From positions 4,603,001-4,667,000 of the forward strand of contig NZ_CP088247.1 of the NCBI RefSeq assembly GCF_021117295.1: a stretch of 64,000 bases of DNA, written 5' to 3'. Shown one piece after another: positions 18,146 through 26,660 of this stretch. Source of the stretch: Methylorubrum sp. B1-46. Lineage in GTDB: Bacteria; Pseudomonadota; Alphaproteobacteria; Rhizobiales; Beijerinckiaceae. Made by a program: the position numbers and the translations under genes. Position 1 is the first letter of the stretch. Every line of letters starts with the position of its first letter. The notes below the pieces were generated by a model. It was not told where the DNA came from, searched no databases, and saw only the letters and a list, made by a program, of their open reading frames with translations.

Positions 18146-18451
18146 TCAGAACCCCGCCTCGGCGTCGTCGAGGATCGGCACGGCGCCCTCCCCGATCGTC
18201 ACGCCGGGGGTGCGCACCACGTCGGCCTTGCGGATCAGCTCGGTCACCTCCACCGAGATGCGGTTGCCGGTCACCACGATCTGCCCGCGGGCGATCGGGT
18301 GATCGTTGGCGAGGATCTCGACCATGTCGGTCTCGGTGGCTTCCAACTCGATCACCGCGCCGCGGCCCATGCGCAGCAGCATGTGCAGCGGCATGTGGCT
18401 GCGCCCCAGCACGACCTTGAGATCGACCTGCAATTCGTCCAGGACCGCCAC
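18146..18451 (-). CDS. fliN: Flagellar motor switch protein FliN family (SpoA domain)
   Basis: A 101-aa protein consisting almost only of the SpoA/C-ring domain. It opens with [33 protein letters not shown], in pieces characteristic of FliN, and continues with [22 protein letters not shown]. FliN builds the lower C-ring of the flagellar switch. It is shorter than enterobacterial FliN because the N-terminal extension is missing. No other flagellar gene is present in the window. Confidence 0.88.
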   Translation of the reverse strand: MAVLDELQVDLKVVLGRSHMPLHMLLRMGRGAVIELEATETDMVEILANDHPIARGQIVVTGNRISVEVTELIRKADVVRTPGVTIGEGAVPILDDAEAGF

Positions 18452-18508
18452 GCGCGGATGCTCCCTTTCTCAACGTTCGGAAAACCTTCCGCATGCAAGG
18501 GTGAAGTC

Positions 18509-19255
18509 TTGGTAAACAATTCCTTCACGGCGCCCGCGTCCCGGCTTTCGATCGCACCCGCGACATTCCTGCCGCGCGTGAGCGCGCCGCCGGTGGCCTG
18601 GCGCGTGACCGACGGCCTCGTCGACTACGTCGAGGCGGAGGCCGAGATGGAGGCCCGCGCCACCGCCATCGCACGGGGCGAGGCGGACGAACTGGTCTGG
18701 CTCCTGGAGCATCCGCCGCTCTACACGGCCGGCACCTCGGCCAAGTCCGCCGACCTCGTGGAGCCGGAGCGCTTCCCCGTCCACCGCACGGGGCGGGGCG
18801 GGCAATACACCTATCACGGGCCGGGCCAGCGCATCGCCTACGTGATGCTCGACCTCAACCGGCGCAAACCCGACCTGCGGGCCTATGTGGCGAGCCTGGA
18901 GGCGTGGCTGATCGCGACGCTCGATGCCTACAACGTCCGGGCGGAGCGCCGGGAGGACCGGGTCGGGGTGTGGGTGCGCCGGCCGGACAAGGGCGAAGTG
19001 AACGGTGTCTGCGTCGAGGACAAGATCGCGGCGATCGGCATCCGCGTGCGGCGCTGGGTGAGCCTGCACGGCATCAGCCTCAACGTCGAGCCGGATCTCT
19101 CCCACTTCTCCGGCATCGTGCCCTGCGGCGTGCGCGAGCACGGGGTCACGAGCTTGGCCGATCTCGGCCGCATCGTCAGCCTGCCCGAGGTGGACATGGC
19201 CCTGCGCGCCGCCTTCGAGCCGATCTTCGGCCCGACGCGCGACGAGACGCCGTAG
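18509..19255 (+). CDS. lipB: Octanoyl-[acyl-carrier-protein]:protein N-octanoyltransferase
   Basis: A 248-aa enzyme of the LipB family, transferring octanoyl groups to lipoyl domains in lipoate synthesis. Motifs are [16 protein letters not shown], the core [12 protein letters not shown], the catalytic lysine K172 in [18 protein letters not shown], and the catalytic cysteine C206 in VPCGV. The start is uncertain: TTG at 18509 follows AAGGGTG, an ATG at 18458 would nearly touch divergent fliN, and a GTG near 18578 is also possible. A palindromic repeat follows the stop. Confidence 0.9.
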   Translation: MVNNSFTAPASRLSIAPATFLPRVSAPPVAWRVTDGLVDYVEAEAEMEARATAIARGEADELVWLLEHPPLYTAGTSAKSADLVEPERFPVHRTGRGGQYTYHGPGQRIAYVMLDLNRRKPDLRAYVASLEAWLIATLDAYNVRAERREDRVGVWVRRPDKGEVNGVCVEDKIAAIGIRVRRWVSLHGISLNVEPDLSHFSGIVPCGVREHGVTSLADLGRIVSLPEVDMALRAAFEPIFGPTRDETP

Positions 19256-19266
19256 CCGAGGTCGGG

Positions 19267-19371
19267 GGTTTCGAAAGGGCAAGCCCTTTCGCGGGTCCAG
19301 GGCGGAGCCCTGGTGGAAGGGAGATCCGGGCGCTGCCCCGATACCCCGCCAAAGGGATGATCCCTTTGGAT
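19267..19371 (-). repeat. Dispersed palindromic intergenic repeat, copy 2
   Basis: An inverted copy of the element at 6021-6137. It has the same blocks: GGTTTCGAAAGG...CCTTTCGCGGGTCCAGGGC, then GGGCGCTGCCCCGAT, then CCCCGCCAAAGGGATGATCCCTTTGGAT. It again lies exactly between two convergent genes (lipB and the glycosyltransferase). Confidence 0.75.
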
Positions 19372-19381
19372 ACACGGAACT

Positions 19382-20533
19382 TTACGCGTCGGCGGTGGCT
19401 GCAGGCACGACGGGATGCGCGGCGGCAGGCGCCGACCGGCGCAGACGCAGGCCTATGCGCAGCAGCGGCAGGACGAGGCGGGCGAGCCGGATCTGCCCCG
19501 GTAATTGCCTCGGCATCAGCGGGTGGTAGGCAAGGCGCGGGCTGGCGCGATCGACGGCCGCGACGATCTCGCCGACTCGCGGCAGGGCGGCGATGCGGCG
19601 GGCCTCCGCCTCGGGGATGCCGAGCCGGCGCGCCCAGCCGAGGTCGCGGGCGAGCCGGCCCTGGTTGTAGAGGCGTCGCAGCCGCGCCCGCCAGGCGTAG
19701 CGGTGGAGGGCGCGAGGCACCGCTTCCATCCGGGCGTCGCAGAGGGCGTCGGGCTTCTCGCAGCGGGAGCGGATCGTGTCGGCGACGCCGCCGGCCGCGC
19801 GCCCGGTGAGACGGGCCGAGATCAGGACCAGCACCGCACGGTCGTGGCGCACGCGAAAACCCCGCTGCAGCAAGGCGCCGACGAAGGCGCCGTCCTCGCC
19901 GAGCGGGATCTCCGGCATGCCGCCGACTTGCGTGTAGGCGGGAAGCCGCACGGCGAGCGAGGCACCGATGGTGGTGCGGTGGCAGGGCCAGGGATCGTGC
20001 GGATCGGGATCGATGCGCGCCTCCATCTCGGTGATGAGGGCGTCGTAGCTGTCCTCCAGCTGGCCGCGGGCGGGCAGCGAGGGCGGCAGCAGGGCCGCCT
20101 CCTCGGGGATCAGCTCGACCCGGCCGGCGACCGCGTCGGCGCCCGCCGCCAGGGCGGCGAGGTTGGCCGCGACCCAGTCCGGCGGCACGATGCTGTCGGC
20201 ATCCGTCGTCAGGAGGGTCGCCGCTTCGGCCGTGCCCGTCTCTTCGAGCCACGCGACCGCCGCATCCATCGCCGCGCGCCGCGCCCAGCCGGCATGGGCG
20301 CCGGCATGGACACGCTCGATCACCCGAACGGGAATCGACATCTGCGGCACGAGGTCGGCCACGATCCGCTCGGTCCCGTCGGTGCAGTTGTTGAGGAACA
20401 GCACGAGCCCGAGCCGTCCCGGCGCGATCCCGGTCTGCCCGTCGATCGCCTTCAGGCAGCGGGCGATCCGCTCGGCCTCGTTGCGCACGGGGATGGCGAT
20501 CAGGGTATCGAGGATCGAAGAGGCGGGCGGCAC
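19382..20533 (-). CDS. Glycosyltransferase family 2 protein
   Basis: A 383-aa GT-A type enzyme. The N-terminal nucleotide-sugar binding segment is LIAIPVRNEAERIARCLKAI; FLNNCTDGTERI follows, and the DxD-like motif lies in LLTTDADSIVPPDW (about 110). GEDGAFVGALLQRGFRV is the usual acceptor-side ED motif. No membrane anchor is evident, although the C-terminus is basic and hydrophobic. The start is GTG with GGAG 7 nt upstream. Acceptor and sugar are unknown. Confidence 0.82.
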   Translation of the reverse strand: MPPASSILDTLIAIPVRNEAERIARCLKAIDGQTGIAPGRLGLVLFLNNCTDGTERIVADLVPQMSIPVRVIERVHAGAHAGWARRAAMDAAVAWLEETGTAEAATLLTTDADSIVPPDWVAANLAALAAGADAVAGRVELIPEEAALLPPSLPARGQLEDSYDALITEMEARIDPDPHDPWPCHRTTIGASLAVRLPAYTQVGGMPEIPLGEDGAFVGALLQRGFRVRHDRAVLVLISARLTGRAAGGVADTIRSRCEKPDALCDARMEAVPRALHRYAWRARLRRLYNQGRLARDLGWARRLGIPEAEARRIAALPRVGEIVAAVDRASPRLAYHPLMPRQLPGQIRLARLVLPLLRIGLRLRRSAPAAAHPVVPAATADA

Positions 20534-20806
20534 GGACGGGCTCCGGGAGGGCCGAAAAGAGGCACCGGACGGACCGGAATCCGCCCCACGCCTCGCGCCC
20601 TTCTTACGCCACGCTTGATGAACCGCGGCTGATGGTCCCGCACGGCGGAACAGGGCCTGCTTCCCCCGGTTCTCCGGTCGACCCGCAACCGCCTGGCCCT
20701 CGTCCCTCCCCTGGCCTTTCCAAGCCTGCCGACGGCCGCTCGACGCGCCCCACCCGTGCGGAGCCGGCCCCGCGCCGTTCCGACCCGCCTCTCAGGAGAT
20801 CCCCGC

Positions 20807-21964
20807 ATGAGCGTTCTGTCCGCCCTTGGCCTGACCTCGGGCAAGAAGGTCCGCTACGCGGTCGTGGCGCTCGGCGACATCGCGCAGGAGGCGATGCTGC
20901 CGGGCGTGGCGCATACCGGCAATTCCGAGGTCACGGCCTTCGTCACCGGCGATCCCGAGAAGGCGCGCCGGGTCGGCGAGCGCTACGGCGTCACAGAGAC
21001 CTACGGCTACGAGCAGTTCGGCGCACTGCTCGCCTCGGGCACGATCGACGCGATCTATCTCGCCACGCCGAATTGGCGCCACGCCGAGTTCGCGATCCCC
21101 GCTCTCAAGGCCGGCATCCACGTCCTGGTCGAGAAGCCGCTGGAGATCTCAGCCGAAAAATGCCGGGAGATCATGGCGGCGCAGGCGGCCTCCACGGCCA
21201 AGCTGATGGTCGCCTACCGGCTGCATTTCGAGCCGGCGACGCTGGCCACGATCGACCTGATCCGCTCAGGCGAACTCGGCGAGATCCTGACCTTCTCCTC
21301 GACCTTCACGCAGATGGTCTCGCCCGAGAACCACCGGGCGACGAGCGGCGTCGAGGCGGGGCCGATCTTCGACATGGGCCCCTACCCGATCAATGCCGTG
21401 CGCTACCTGTTCGGCGACGAGCCGACCGAGGTGGTCTCGGCCGTCGGCGTGCGCCATCCCGAGGCGGGCCTGGGCGATTTCGACGACACCGTCGCCGTCA
21501 CCCTGCGCTTTCCGCAGAACCGCCTCGCGCAGTTCGTGCTGTCCTATTACGGCAACGTGCTCGACACCTACGCCGTGGTCGGCACCAAGGGCAGCGTCGA
21601 GGTCAATCCGGCCTACATGTACGGCAAGCCGTTGGAGCGCACGGTGACGCTCGGCGAGACGAAGAACCACGAGAGCTTCAAGAACACCGACCATTTCGGC
21701 GGCGAGCTGAAATACTTCTCGGATTGCATCCTGAACAGCACCGACCCCGAGCCCGATGCCGAGGAGGGCTATGCCGACCTGCGGGTGATCGAGGGCATCC
21801 TGAAGGCGCTGGAGAGCGGCGGGCCGGTGACGCTGGAGCCGTTCACGCGCCGGCGGCGCATCGACACCGAGGCGCAGCGGCAGACGCTGAAGGCGCAATC
21901 CGCGCCGGATCTCGTGAACACTTCCAATCCCGGCAAGGGCAAGGAGAAGGTGCCGAAGAACTGA
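20807..21964 (+). CDS. Gfo/Idh/MocA family oxidoreductase
   Basis: A 385-aa NAD(P)-dependent dehydrogenase. The Rossmann start VRYAVVALGDIAQEAMLPG is followed by YLATPNWRHAEFAIPALKAGIHVLVEKPL with the conserved EKP. The C-terminal alpha/beta domain contains GPIFDMGPYPINAVRYLFG, the family D-x-G-x-H-like site with Y in place of H. It resembles glucose-fructose oxidoreductase relatives. CAGGAG precedes the ATG at 20807. The substrate is unknown, probably a sugar or polyol. Confidence 0.85.
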   Translation: MSVLSALGLTSGKKVRYAVVALGDIAQEAMLPGVAHTGNSEVTAFVTGDPEKARRVGERYGVTETYGYEQFGALLASGTIDAIYLATPNWRHAEFAIPALKAGIHVLVEKPLEISAEKCREIMAAQAASTAKLMVAYRLHFEPATLATIDLIRSGELGEILTFSSTFTQMVSPENHRATSGVEAGPIFDMGPYPINAVRYLFGDEPTEVVSAVGVRHPEAGLGDFDDTVAVTLRFPQNRLAQFVLSYYGNVLDTYAVVGTKGSVEVNPAYMYGKPLERTVTLGETKNHESFKNTDHFGGELKYFSDCILNSTDPEPDAEEGYADLRVIEGILKALESGGPVTLEPFTRRRRIDTEAQRQTLKAQSAPDLVNTSNPGKGKEKVPKN

Positions 21965-22010
21965 CGCGGTCTCCAACCCGTATCGCTCGCGCCGCAGGGA
22001 TCCAAAGACG

Positions 22011-22454
22011 ATGATGTTTCTCTACGGCATCGCCCTGCTCGCGGGCATCGCCACGGCGATGCAGCCCGGTCAGAGCACGCAGCTTGCCAAATCGTTCGGT
22101 GAACCCTTCGCGGCCGGGCTCGTCTCGATGCTGGTCGGCACCGCCACCGTGCTCGTCATCGGCCTCGCGACCGGGCGGCTGCACCTGCCGAGCCTTGAGC
22201 AGGCGGGCGCCACGCCCTGGTGGGCCTGGGGTGGCGGGGTGCTCGGGGCCGGCGTGATCCTGGCCCAGCTCTTCGTCGCGCAGCGGATCGGGGCGGCGAG
22301 TTTCCTCGGCCTCCTCGTCACCGCGGGCGTCGTCACCTCGATCACCCTCGACCATTTCGGGCTCGAAGGCTTCGCCACCCATCCCGCGAGCCTCGCGCGC
22401 CTCGTCGGCGGCGGGCTGATGATCGCGGGCGTCGCCCTGGTGGCGCTGTTCTGA
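22011..22454 (+). CDS. DMT superfamily transporter, YdcZ/DUF606 type
   Basis: A 147-aa protein with five hydrophobic segments, the single-repeat layout of the YdcZ (DUF606) family. Signs are MQPGQSTQLAKSFGEPFAAGLVS in pieces at the start and VAQRIGAASFLGLLVTAGVVTS in the middle. It is probably a small dimeric permease; the substrate is unknown. It lies 46 bp after the oxidoreductase and could be co-transcribed with it. Confidence 0.8.
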   Translation: MMFLYGIALLAGIATAMQPGQSTQLAKSFGEPFAAGLVSMLVGTATVLVIGLATGRLHLPSLEQAGATPWWAWGGGVLGAGVILAQLFVAQRIGAASFLGLLVTAGVVTSITLDHFGLEGFATHPASLARLVGGGLMIAGVALVALF

Positions 22455-22473
22455 GCGGGCCTTGCCCCGCCCT

Positions 22474-24426
22474 CTACGCTGCCTGCCGGAGCCGGGGCGT
22501 GTTGGTGGGCGCGGTGCCGGTCCGTGCCCGCTCCAGCGCCGCATCGAGAGCCTCGCTCAGCGAGGTCACGAGCAGGTCGGCCGAGGTCGCGCGGCGCAGG
22601 CGCCCGAGGGAGGCCGGGTCGCGCTCGCGCCAGAAGCCGACGAGGATCGTCACCCCGGGCGCGGCCTTGCGAGCGCGGCGGATGGTGAGGCGAATCTGCG
22701 ACAGGCTGATCGGGTCGAGATAGGAGAAGCAGATCATCGCCGGGCGTTCGCCCTCGGGCAGGCCGTCGCGCAGCGCGTCGACCGTCGTCACCCGCGCGCC
22801 AAGGCCGTGGCGGGAGAGGGTCTGGGCCAGCATCAGGGTTGCCGCCTCGTCGAAGGCGCCCCCGCTCGGCACGCACAGGACCGGCGCCGCGCCGCGCCAG
22901 GCCGGGGCGAGGTCTTCCGGGCCGAGCACGATGCCCGCGGCGCGCCGGTCCGGCCCCACCGCCGCGAAGGCGGCCTCGGCCTCGGCACCTCTCGGCTTGC
23001 GCGAGCGCCGCGGCATGCCGCGCTTGCGCGCCAGCCCCAGCGTTTCGACGACCGCGCGGAAGCCCGCTCCCACCTCGCCCTGCCGCTCCCGGTCGAGCAT
23101 GCCGCGCGCCGCATCCTCCTGGGCCATACGAAGGCCCGGCAGCACGACCTCGTCGTAATAGGTCACGAGCGCCCGCTCCTTGAGGAACAGCCGTCCCTGG
23201 TCGATCGCCTCGGCGGGGTCGCCCGCGAGCATGCGCTGGTAGAAGATCTCCTGCGGGCCGAGGGCCGGGCGATCCCCCAGGATCACGTCGAGGAACCACA
23301 GCCGCTCGACATGGCGCCCGAGCACCACGAGGCAGACGGTGAGCGGGGTGGCGAGCAGCAGGCCGATCGGCCCCCACAGGAAGGTCCAGATCGTCGCCGC
23401 CAGGATCACCGCCATGGGCGAGATGCCGGTGGAGTGGCCGTAGAGCAGCGGCTCGACCACGTGGCCGGCGATGGGCTCGACGATCACGAATAGGATCGCG
23501 ACCTGGATCGCCATCGACCAGCCGGGATCGACCGCCACCGCAATGGCGAGCGGCAGCACCGCCGAGATCACCGCGCCGACATAGGGCACGAAGCGCGAGA
23601 TGCCGGCGATGACCCCGAACAGGATCGGGCTCGGCACGCCGATGAACCACAGGCCGACGCCGATCACGAGGCCGAAGGCGAAATTGAGGATGAGCTGGGC
23701 GATGAAGAAGCGGCTGAGCCGGGCGGCGGCGTCGTCGATCGCCGCGGTGGTGCGGCGCAGGTCGCTCGACCCCGCGAGCCGGATCGCGCGGTTCCGCAGA
23801 TCCTCGCGCTGGAGCAGGATGAAGATCGTGAACAGCAGGATCAGGCCGAGCGTCGCCAGCGGGTGCAGCACCCCGCCCGCCACGCTGCCCAGCGTCTTCA
23901 GCAGACCGGAACGGGGGGCGTGGATCTCGACCTGCATCGGCCGCGCCGCCGTACCCAGCGCCGCGCTCGTCTCGGACTCGGACTTGACGGGCGGCTGCAG
24001 CTCCTTGCCGATCTCTTCCGCCATGTCGAAGAAGCCGGAGAAGGTGTCGGACAGGCCGCCCCGCTCGGCGGTGGCAGCGCGCAGCGCCGTGATCTTGTCG
24101 CGTAGCGTCAGCGAGTAGCGCGGTAGGTCCGCTGCGAGCTGCGCGGCTTCCCGAGCGATCAGGCTGCCCACCGCGCCGAGGGTGCCGAAGGCGAGCAGCA
24201 CGACGAGCAGCACGGCGGCCGCGCGCGGCACCCGGATGCGCCGCAGGGCACGCACGGCGGGGACCAGGACGAAGCTGAGCAGGATCGCGAGCGCTACCGG
24301 CACGAGGATGTCGCGGCCGAAATACAACGCGCTCGCGAGCGTCACCACGAGCAGCAGCGAGGCGAGCGTCGTCACGACCGGCAGCGCCTGGCGCAGGAGC
24401 CGCTGGGTGACCGGATCGGTGGTCAT
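22474..24426 (-). CDS. AI-2E/PerM family permease with an extra C-terminal soluble domain
   Basis: A 650-aa protein. Residues 1-360 form a typical AI-2E exporter-like (PerM) domain with about 8 membrane segments, including ISRFVPYVGAVISAVLP and PIGLLLATPLTVCLVVLGRHV. The remaining roughly 290 residues are soluble. They contain a basic linker (KRGMPRRSRKPRG) and a Rossmann-like part (AGIVLGPEDLAPAW, VLCVPSGGAFDEAATLMLAQTL, PAMICFSYLDPISLSQIRL) resembling a cobalamin-binding or response-regulator-like fold without the DxHxxG cobalamin motif. Most PerM proteins end soon after the membrane domain. The function is unknown. Confidence 0.8.
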   Translation of the reverse strand: MTTDPVTQRLLRQALPVVTTLASLLLVVTLASALYFGRDILVPVALAILLSFVLVPAVRALRRIRVPRAAAVLLVVLLAFGTLGAVGSLIAREAAQLAADLPRYSLTLRDKITALRAATAERGGLSDTFSGFFDMAEEIGKELQPPVKSESETSAALGTAARPMQVEIHAPRSGLLKTLGSVAGGVLHPLATLGLILLFTIFILLQREDLRNRAIRLAGSSDLRRTTAAIDDAAARLSRFFIAQLILNFAFGLVIGVGLWFIGVPSPILFGVIAGISRFVPYVGAVISAVLPLAIAVAVDPGWSMAIQVAILFVIVEPIAGHVVEPLLYGHSTGISPMAVILAATIWTFLWGPIGLLLATPLTVCLVVLGRHVERLWFLDVILGDRPALGPQEIFYQRMLAGDPAEAIDQGRLFLKERALVTYYDEVVLPGLRMAQEDAARGMLDRERQGEVGAGFRAVVETLGLARKRGMPRRSRKPRGAEAEAAFAAVGPDRRAAGIVLGPEDLAPAWRGAAPVLCVPSGGAFDEAATLMLAQTLSRHGLGARVTTVDALRDGLPEGERPAMICFSYLDPISLSQIRLTIRRARKAAPGVTILVGFWRERDPASLGRLRRATSADLLVTSLSEALDAALERARTGTAPTNTPRLRQAA

Positions 24427-24513
24427 GACATCCTCATGATGGCGTACTCACACGTGTCGAGAGAAGCAGAGGGCTTTGGCTTTCGGGGAGGCACGGCCGA
24501 TCCCATCCTCACC

Positions 24514-24587
24514 GGCATCTTGAGGTGCCCCCGCTAGCGAGCCTCGAAGAATCGTCCAGAGGCCGCTTCGCGGCATCTCAGGATGAG
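24514..24587. repeat. Imperfect intergenic palindrome
   Basis: GCATCTTGAGGTGC near the left and GCATCTCAGGATGA near the right end form a REP-like segment in the gap between the permease and the response regulator. Its form (catcctgag... with a G+C-rich centre) recalls intergenic palindromes common in alphaproteobacteria. I see only one copy here. Confidence 0.4.
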
Positions 24588-24623
24588 GGGGTGGATGAGA
24601 TCCGGGATGGGTGGGTCAGCCTC

Positions 24624-24998
24624 TCACTCCCCCGACCCGATCGCCGTGCCGATCTGAGTCAGCAGTTTCGGAAAATCGATCGGCTTCGGGTGGTAGTCGT
24701 CGCAGCCGGCCTGGATCGCCTTGTCGCGGTCGCCCGACATGGCGTGGGCCGTGAGCGCGATGATCGGGATGGCGCGCGTATCGGGCGCGGCCTTGAGGGC
24801 GCGGGCGGTCGACCAGCCGTCGAGGATCGGCAGGTTCATGTCGAGCAGGATCACGTCGGGTTGGGCGGCGCGGGCCTGCTGCACGCCCGCCTCGCCGTCA
24901 TGGGCCAGCACCACCTCGTAGCCGCGGCGTTTCAGCCGGCGGGAGAGGAAGTCCCAGATCTCCTCGTGGTCTTCCACCAGCAGGATTTTACCCGACAC
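24624..24998 (-). CDS. Single-domain response regulator (CheY-like receiver)
   Basis: A 124-aa protein made only of a receiver domain: acidic pocket VEDHEE (E9, D10), phospho-acceptor D53 in ILLDMNLPILDGW, the Thr of ALTAHA and the lysine of HPKPID. There is no output domain. GTG at 24998 follows GAGGGG at good spacing; the frame opens at 25013. It probably relays phosphate in the signalling block that includes the hybrid kinase 1.7 kb away. Confidence 0.9.
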   Translation of the reverse strand: MSGKILLVEDHEEIWDFLSRRLKRRGYEVVLAHDGEAGVQQARAAQPDVILLDMNLPILDGWSTARALKAAPDTRAIPIIALTAHAMSGDRDKAIQAGCDDYHPKPIDFPKLLTQIGTAIGSGE

Positions 24999-25172
24999 GC
25001 CGAAACCCCTCACTCGCGCTGCACGCGCTTTCCGCGACCTAACGCGCGGAAACCCGTTGCGGTCTCATGGGCCTGCACGCAATCCTTATCCCTTGTCATA
25101 TTCGCTGCCTTGTCTCGCTCGGCTCCGCACGGCTAAGGGGAGCGCACGGACGGATCATTCGGGGCGAACGCG

Positions 25173-26534
25173 GTGCGGGATGGCGGGGCGGAGGACGGCG
25201 ATCCGCGCGTCACGGCGCTGCTCGCGCATCTCGCGGAGCGTGAGGCGCCGTTCTCGATCAGCGGGCGCGACGACCTCGCCGGGCTCGCCCTCGGGCGCGA
25301 CGCCCTGACTCCGAGCGTCGATCCGCAGGCGCCGCCTCCGTGGTGGGTGGAAGGGTCGGGCGGGCTCGATCTGGCCGGAGCCGATCTCGCCGACGCCCGA
25401 CTGGAAGAGACGGATCTGTCGGGCGCCAATCTGCGGCGCGTCTCGCTCGCCGGTGCGCTCGCGCGCTCGGCCGATTTTGCGGGCGCCTGCGTGGAAGAGG
25501 CGGATTTTTCCGGCGCCGACCTCAGCGGCGCGCGCTTTACCGGAATCGCAGGGGGCCAAGCCTCCTTCCGCGAGGCGATGATCGAGGATGCCGATTTCTC
25601 CGGCGCGACCATGCGCTTCGCCCGGCTCGACAAGGCTCTCCTCGACGGCGCCCGCTTCGAGGGTGCCGACCTGTGGGGCACCGACTTCACGGGCGCGGAT
25701 GCCGACGATTCCGTGTTCCGCAAGGCCCGGCTCGACGAGGCCAACCTCTCCGACTGCAACCTGACCGGCGCCGACTTCGAGGGCGCGAGCCTTAAAAAGG
25801 CGCGGCTCGTCGGCTCGCGGCTGCGCGGGGCCAACTTCTCCGGCGCCCGTCTCGACGGGGCGGACCTGTCGGGAGCCGACTTCTCCCGCACCAGCCTCGT
25901 TCGGCTCGACCTCACCGCGTGCCGGCTGCACCACGCGCGCTTCGCCGGGGCGTGGCTGGAGGGCGTGCGGCTCTCCGTCGAGCAGATCGGGGGCATGGTC
26001 GGCGAGGAGAAGGCGGGCGAGTACGAGGCGGCGCAGGCGAGCTATCTCGCCCTGGAGCGCAACCTCCAGAGCATCGGCAGCCCCGAGGGGGCGAGCTGGG
26101 CCTACAAGCGCGGGCGCCGCATGGGCCGCCGCCATGCCGGCCAGCGCGCCCGCGAGGCCTTTTTCGCCCGCGACATCCGGGGAACCCTGAGCCACGGCTA
26201 CCGCTGGATCGCCGACCGCTTCGTCGAGTGGCTGTGCGATTACGGCGAGAGCCTGTCGCGGATCGCCCGCGCCTTTCTCGTCGGGATCGTCCTGTTCGCC
26301 GGGGCCTACGGCGCGACCGGCGGGCTGTTCCACGAGGGCGAGAACATCCCGACCTACAATCCCCTCGACCTCGTCAGCTACAGCGCGCTCAACATGATGA
26401 CGGCCAACCCGCCTGAGATCGGCGTGAAGCCGATCGGGCGCGTCACCAACCTGCTGGTCGGTCTTCAGGGGGCGGCGGGCATCGTGCTGATGGGGCTGTT
26501 CGGTTTCGTGCTCGGCAACCGGCTGCGGCGCTGA
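25173..26534 (+). CDS. Pentapeptide-repeat protein with C-terminal two-helix channel-like domain
   Basis: A 453-aa protein. Residues about 62-270 are pentapeptide repeats A(D/N)LXX (for example DLAGADLADARLEETDLSGA), forming a right-handed beta-helix. A charged helical linker (about 275-355) is followed by two hydrophobic segments (about 363-385 and 423-450). Between these lies YSALNMMTANPPEIGVKPIG, placed like the pore helix and filter of two-TM ion channels but lacking TxGYGD. The start is GTG at 25173 with GGGGCG upstream. It is probably a membrane-anchored sensor or channel-like protein. It is divergent from the response regulator and 126 bp upstream of the hybrid kinase. Confidence 0.75.
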   Translation: MRDGGAEDGDPRVTALLAHLAEREAPFSISGRDDLAGLALGRDALTPSVDPQAPPPWWVEGSGGLDLAGADLADARLEETDLSGANLRRVSLAGALARSADFAGACVEEADFSGADLSGARFTGIAGGQASFREAMIEDADFSGATMRFARLDKALLDGARFEGADLWGTDFTGADADDSVFRKARLDEANLSDCNLTGADFEGASLKKARLVGSRLRGANFSGARLDGADLSGADFSRTSLVRLDLTACRLHHARFAGAWLEGVRLSVEQIGGMVGEEKAGEYEAAQASYLALERNLQSIGSPEGASWAYKRGRRMGRRHAGQRAREAFFARDIRGTLSHGYRWIADRFVEWLCDYGESLSRIARAFLVGIVLFAGAYGATGGLFHEGENIPTYNPLDLVSYSALNMMTANPPEIGVKPIGRVTNLLVGLQGAAGIVLMGLFGFVLGNRLRR

Positions 26535-26660
26535 GCGGCGGCTCCGACTTTTGATTGTGCTTTCCCGCAAAAGCCGGCCACAGCTTTTGCGGGCGATGCC
26601 GGGACAGCAAGGCCAAGGCCGCAGCGCCGAGGCGGCAACGCCACGACGGGAGACATCACT

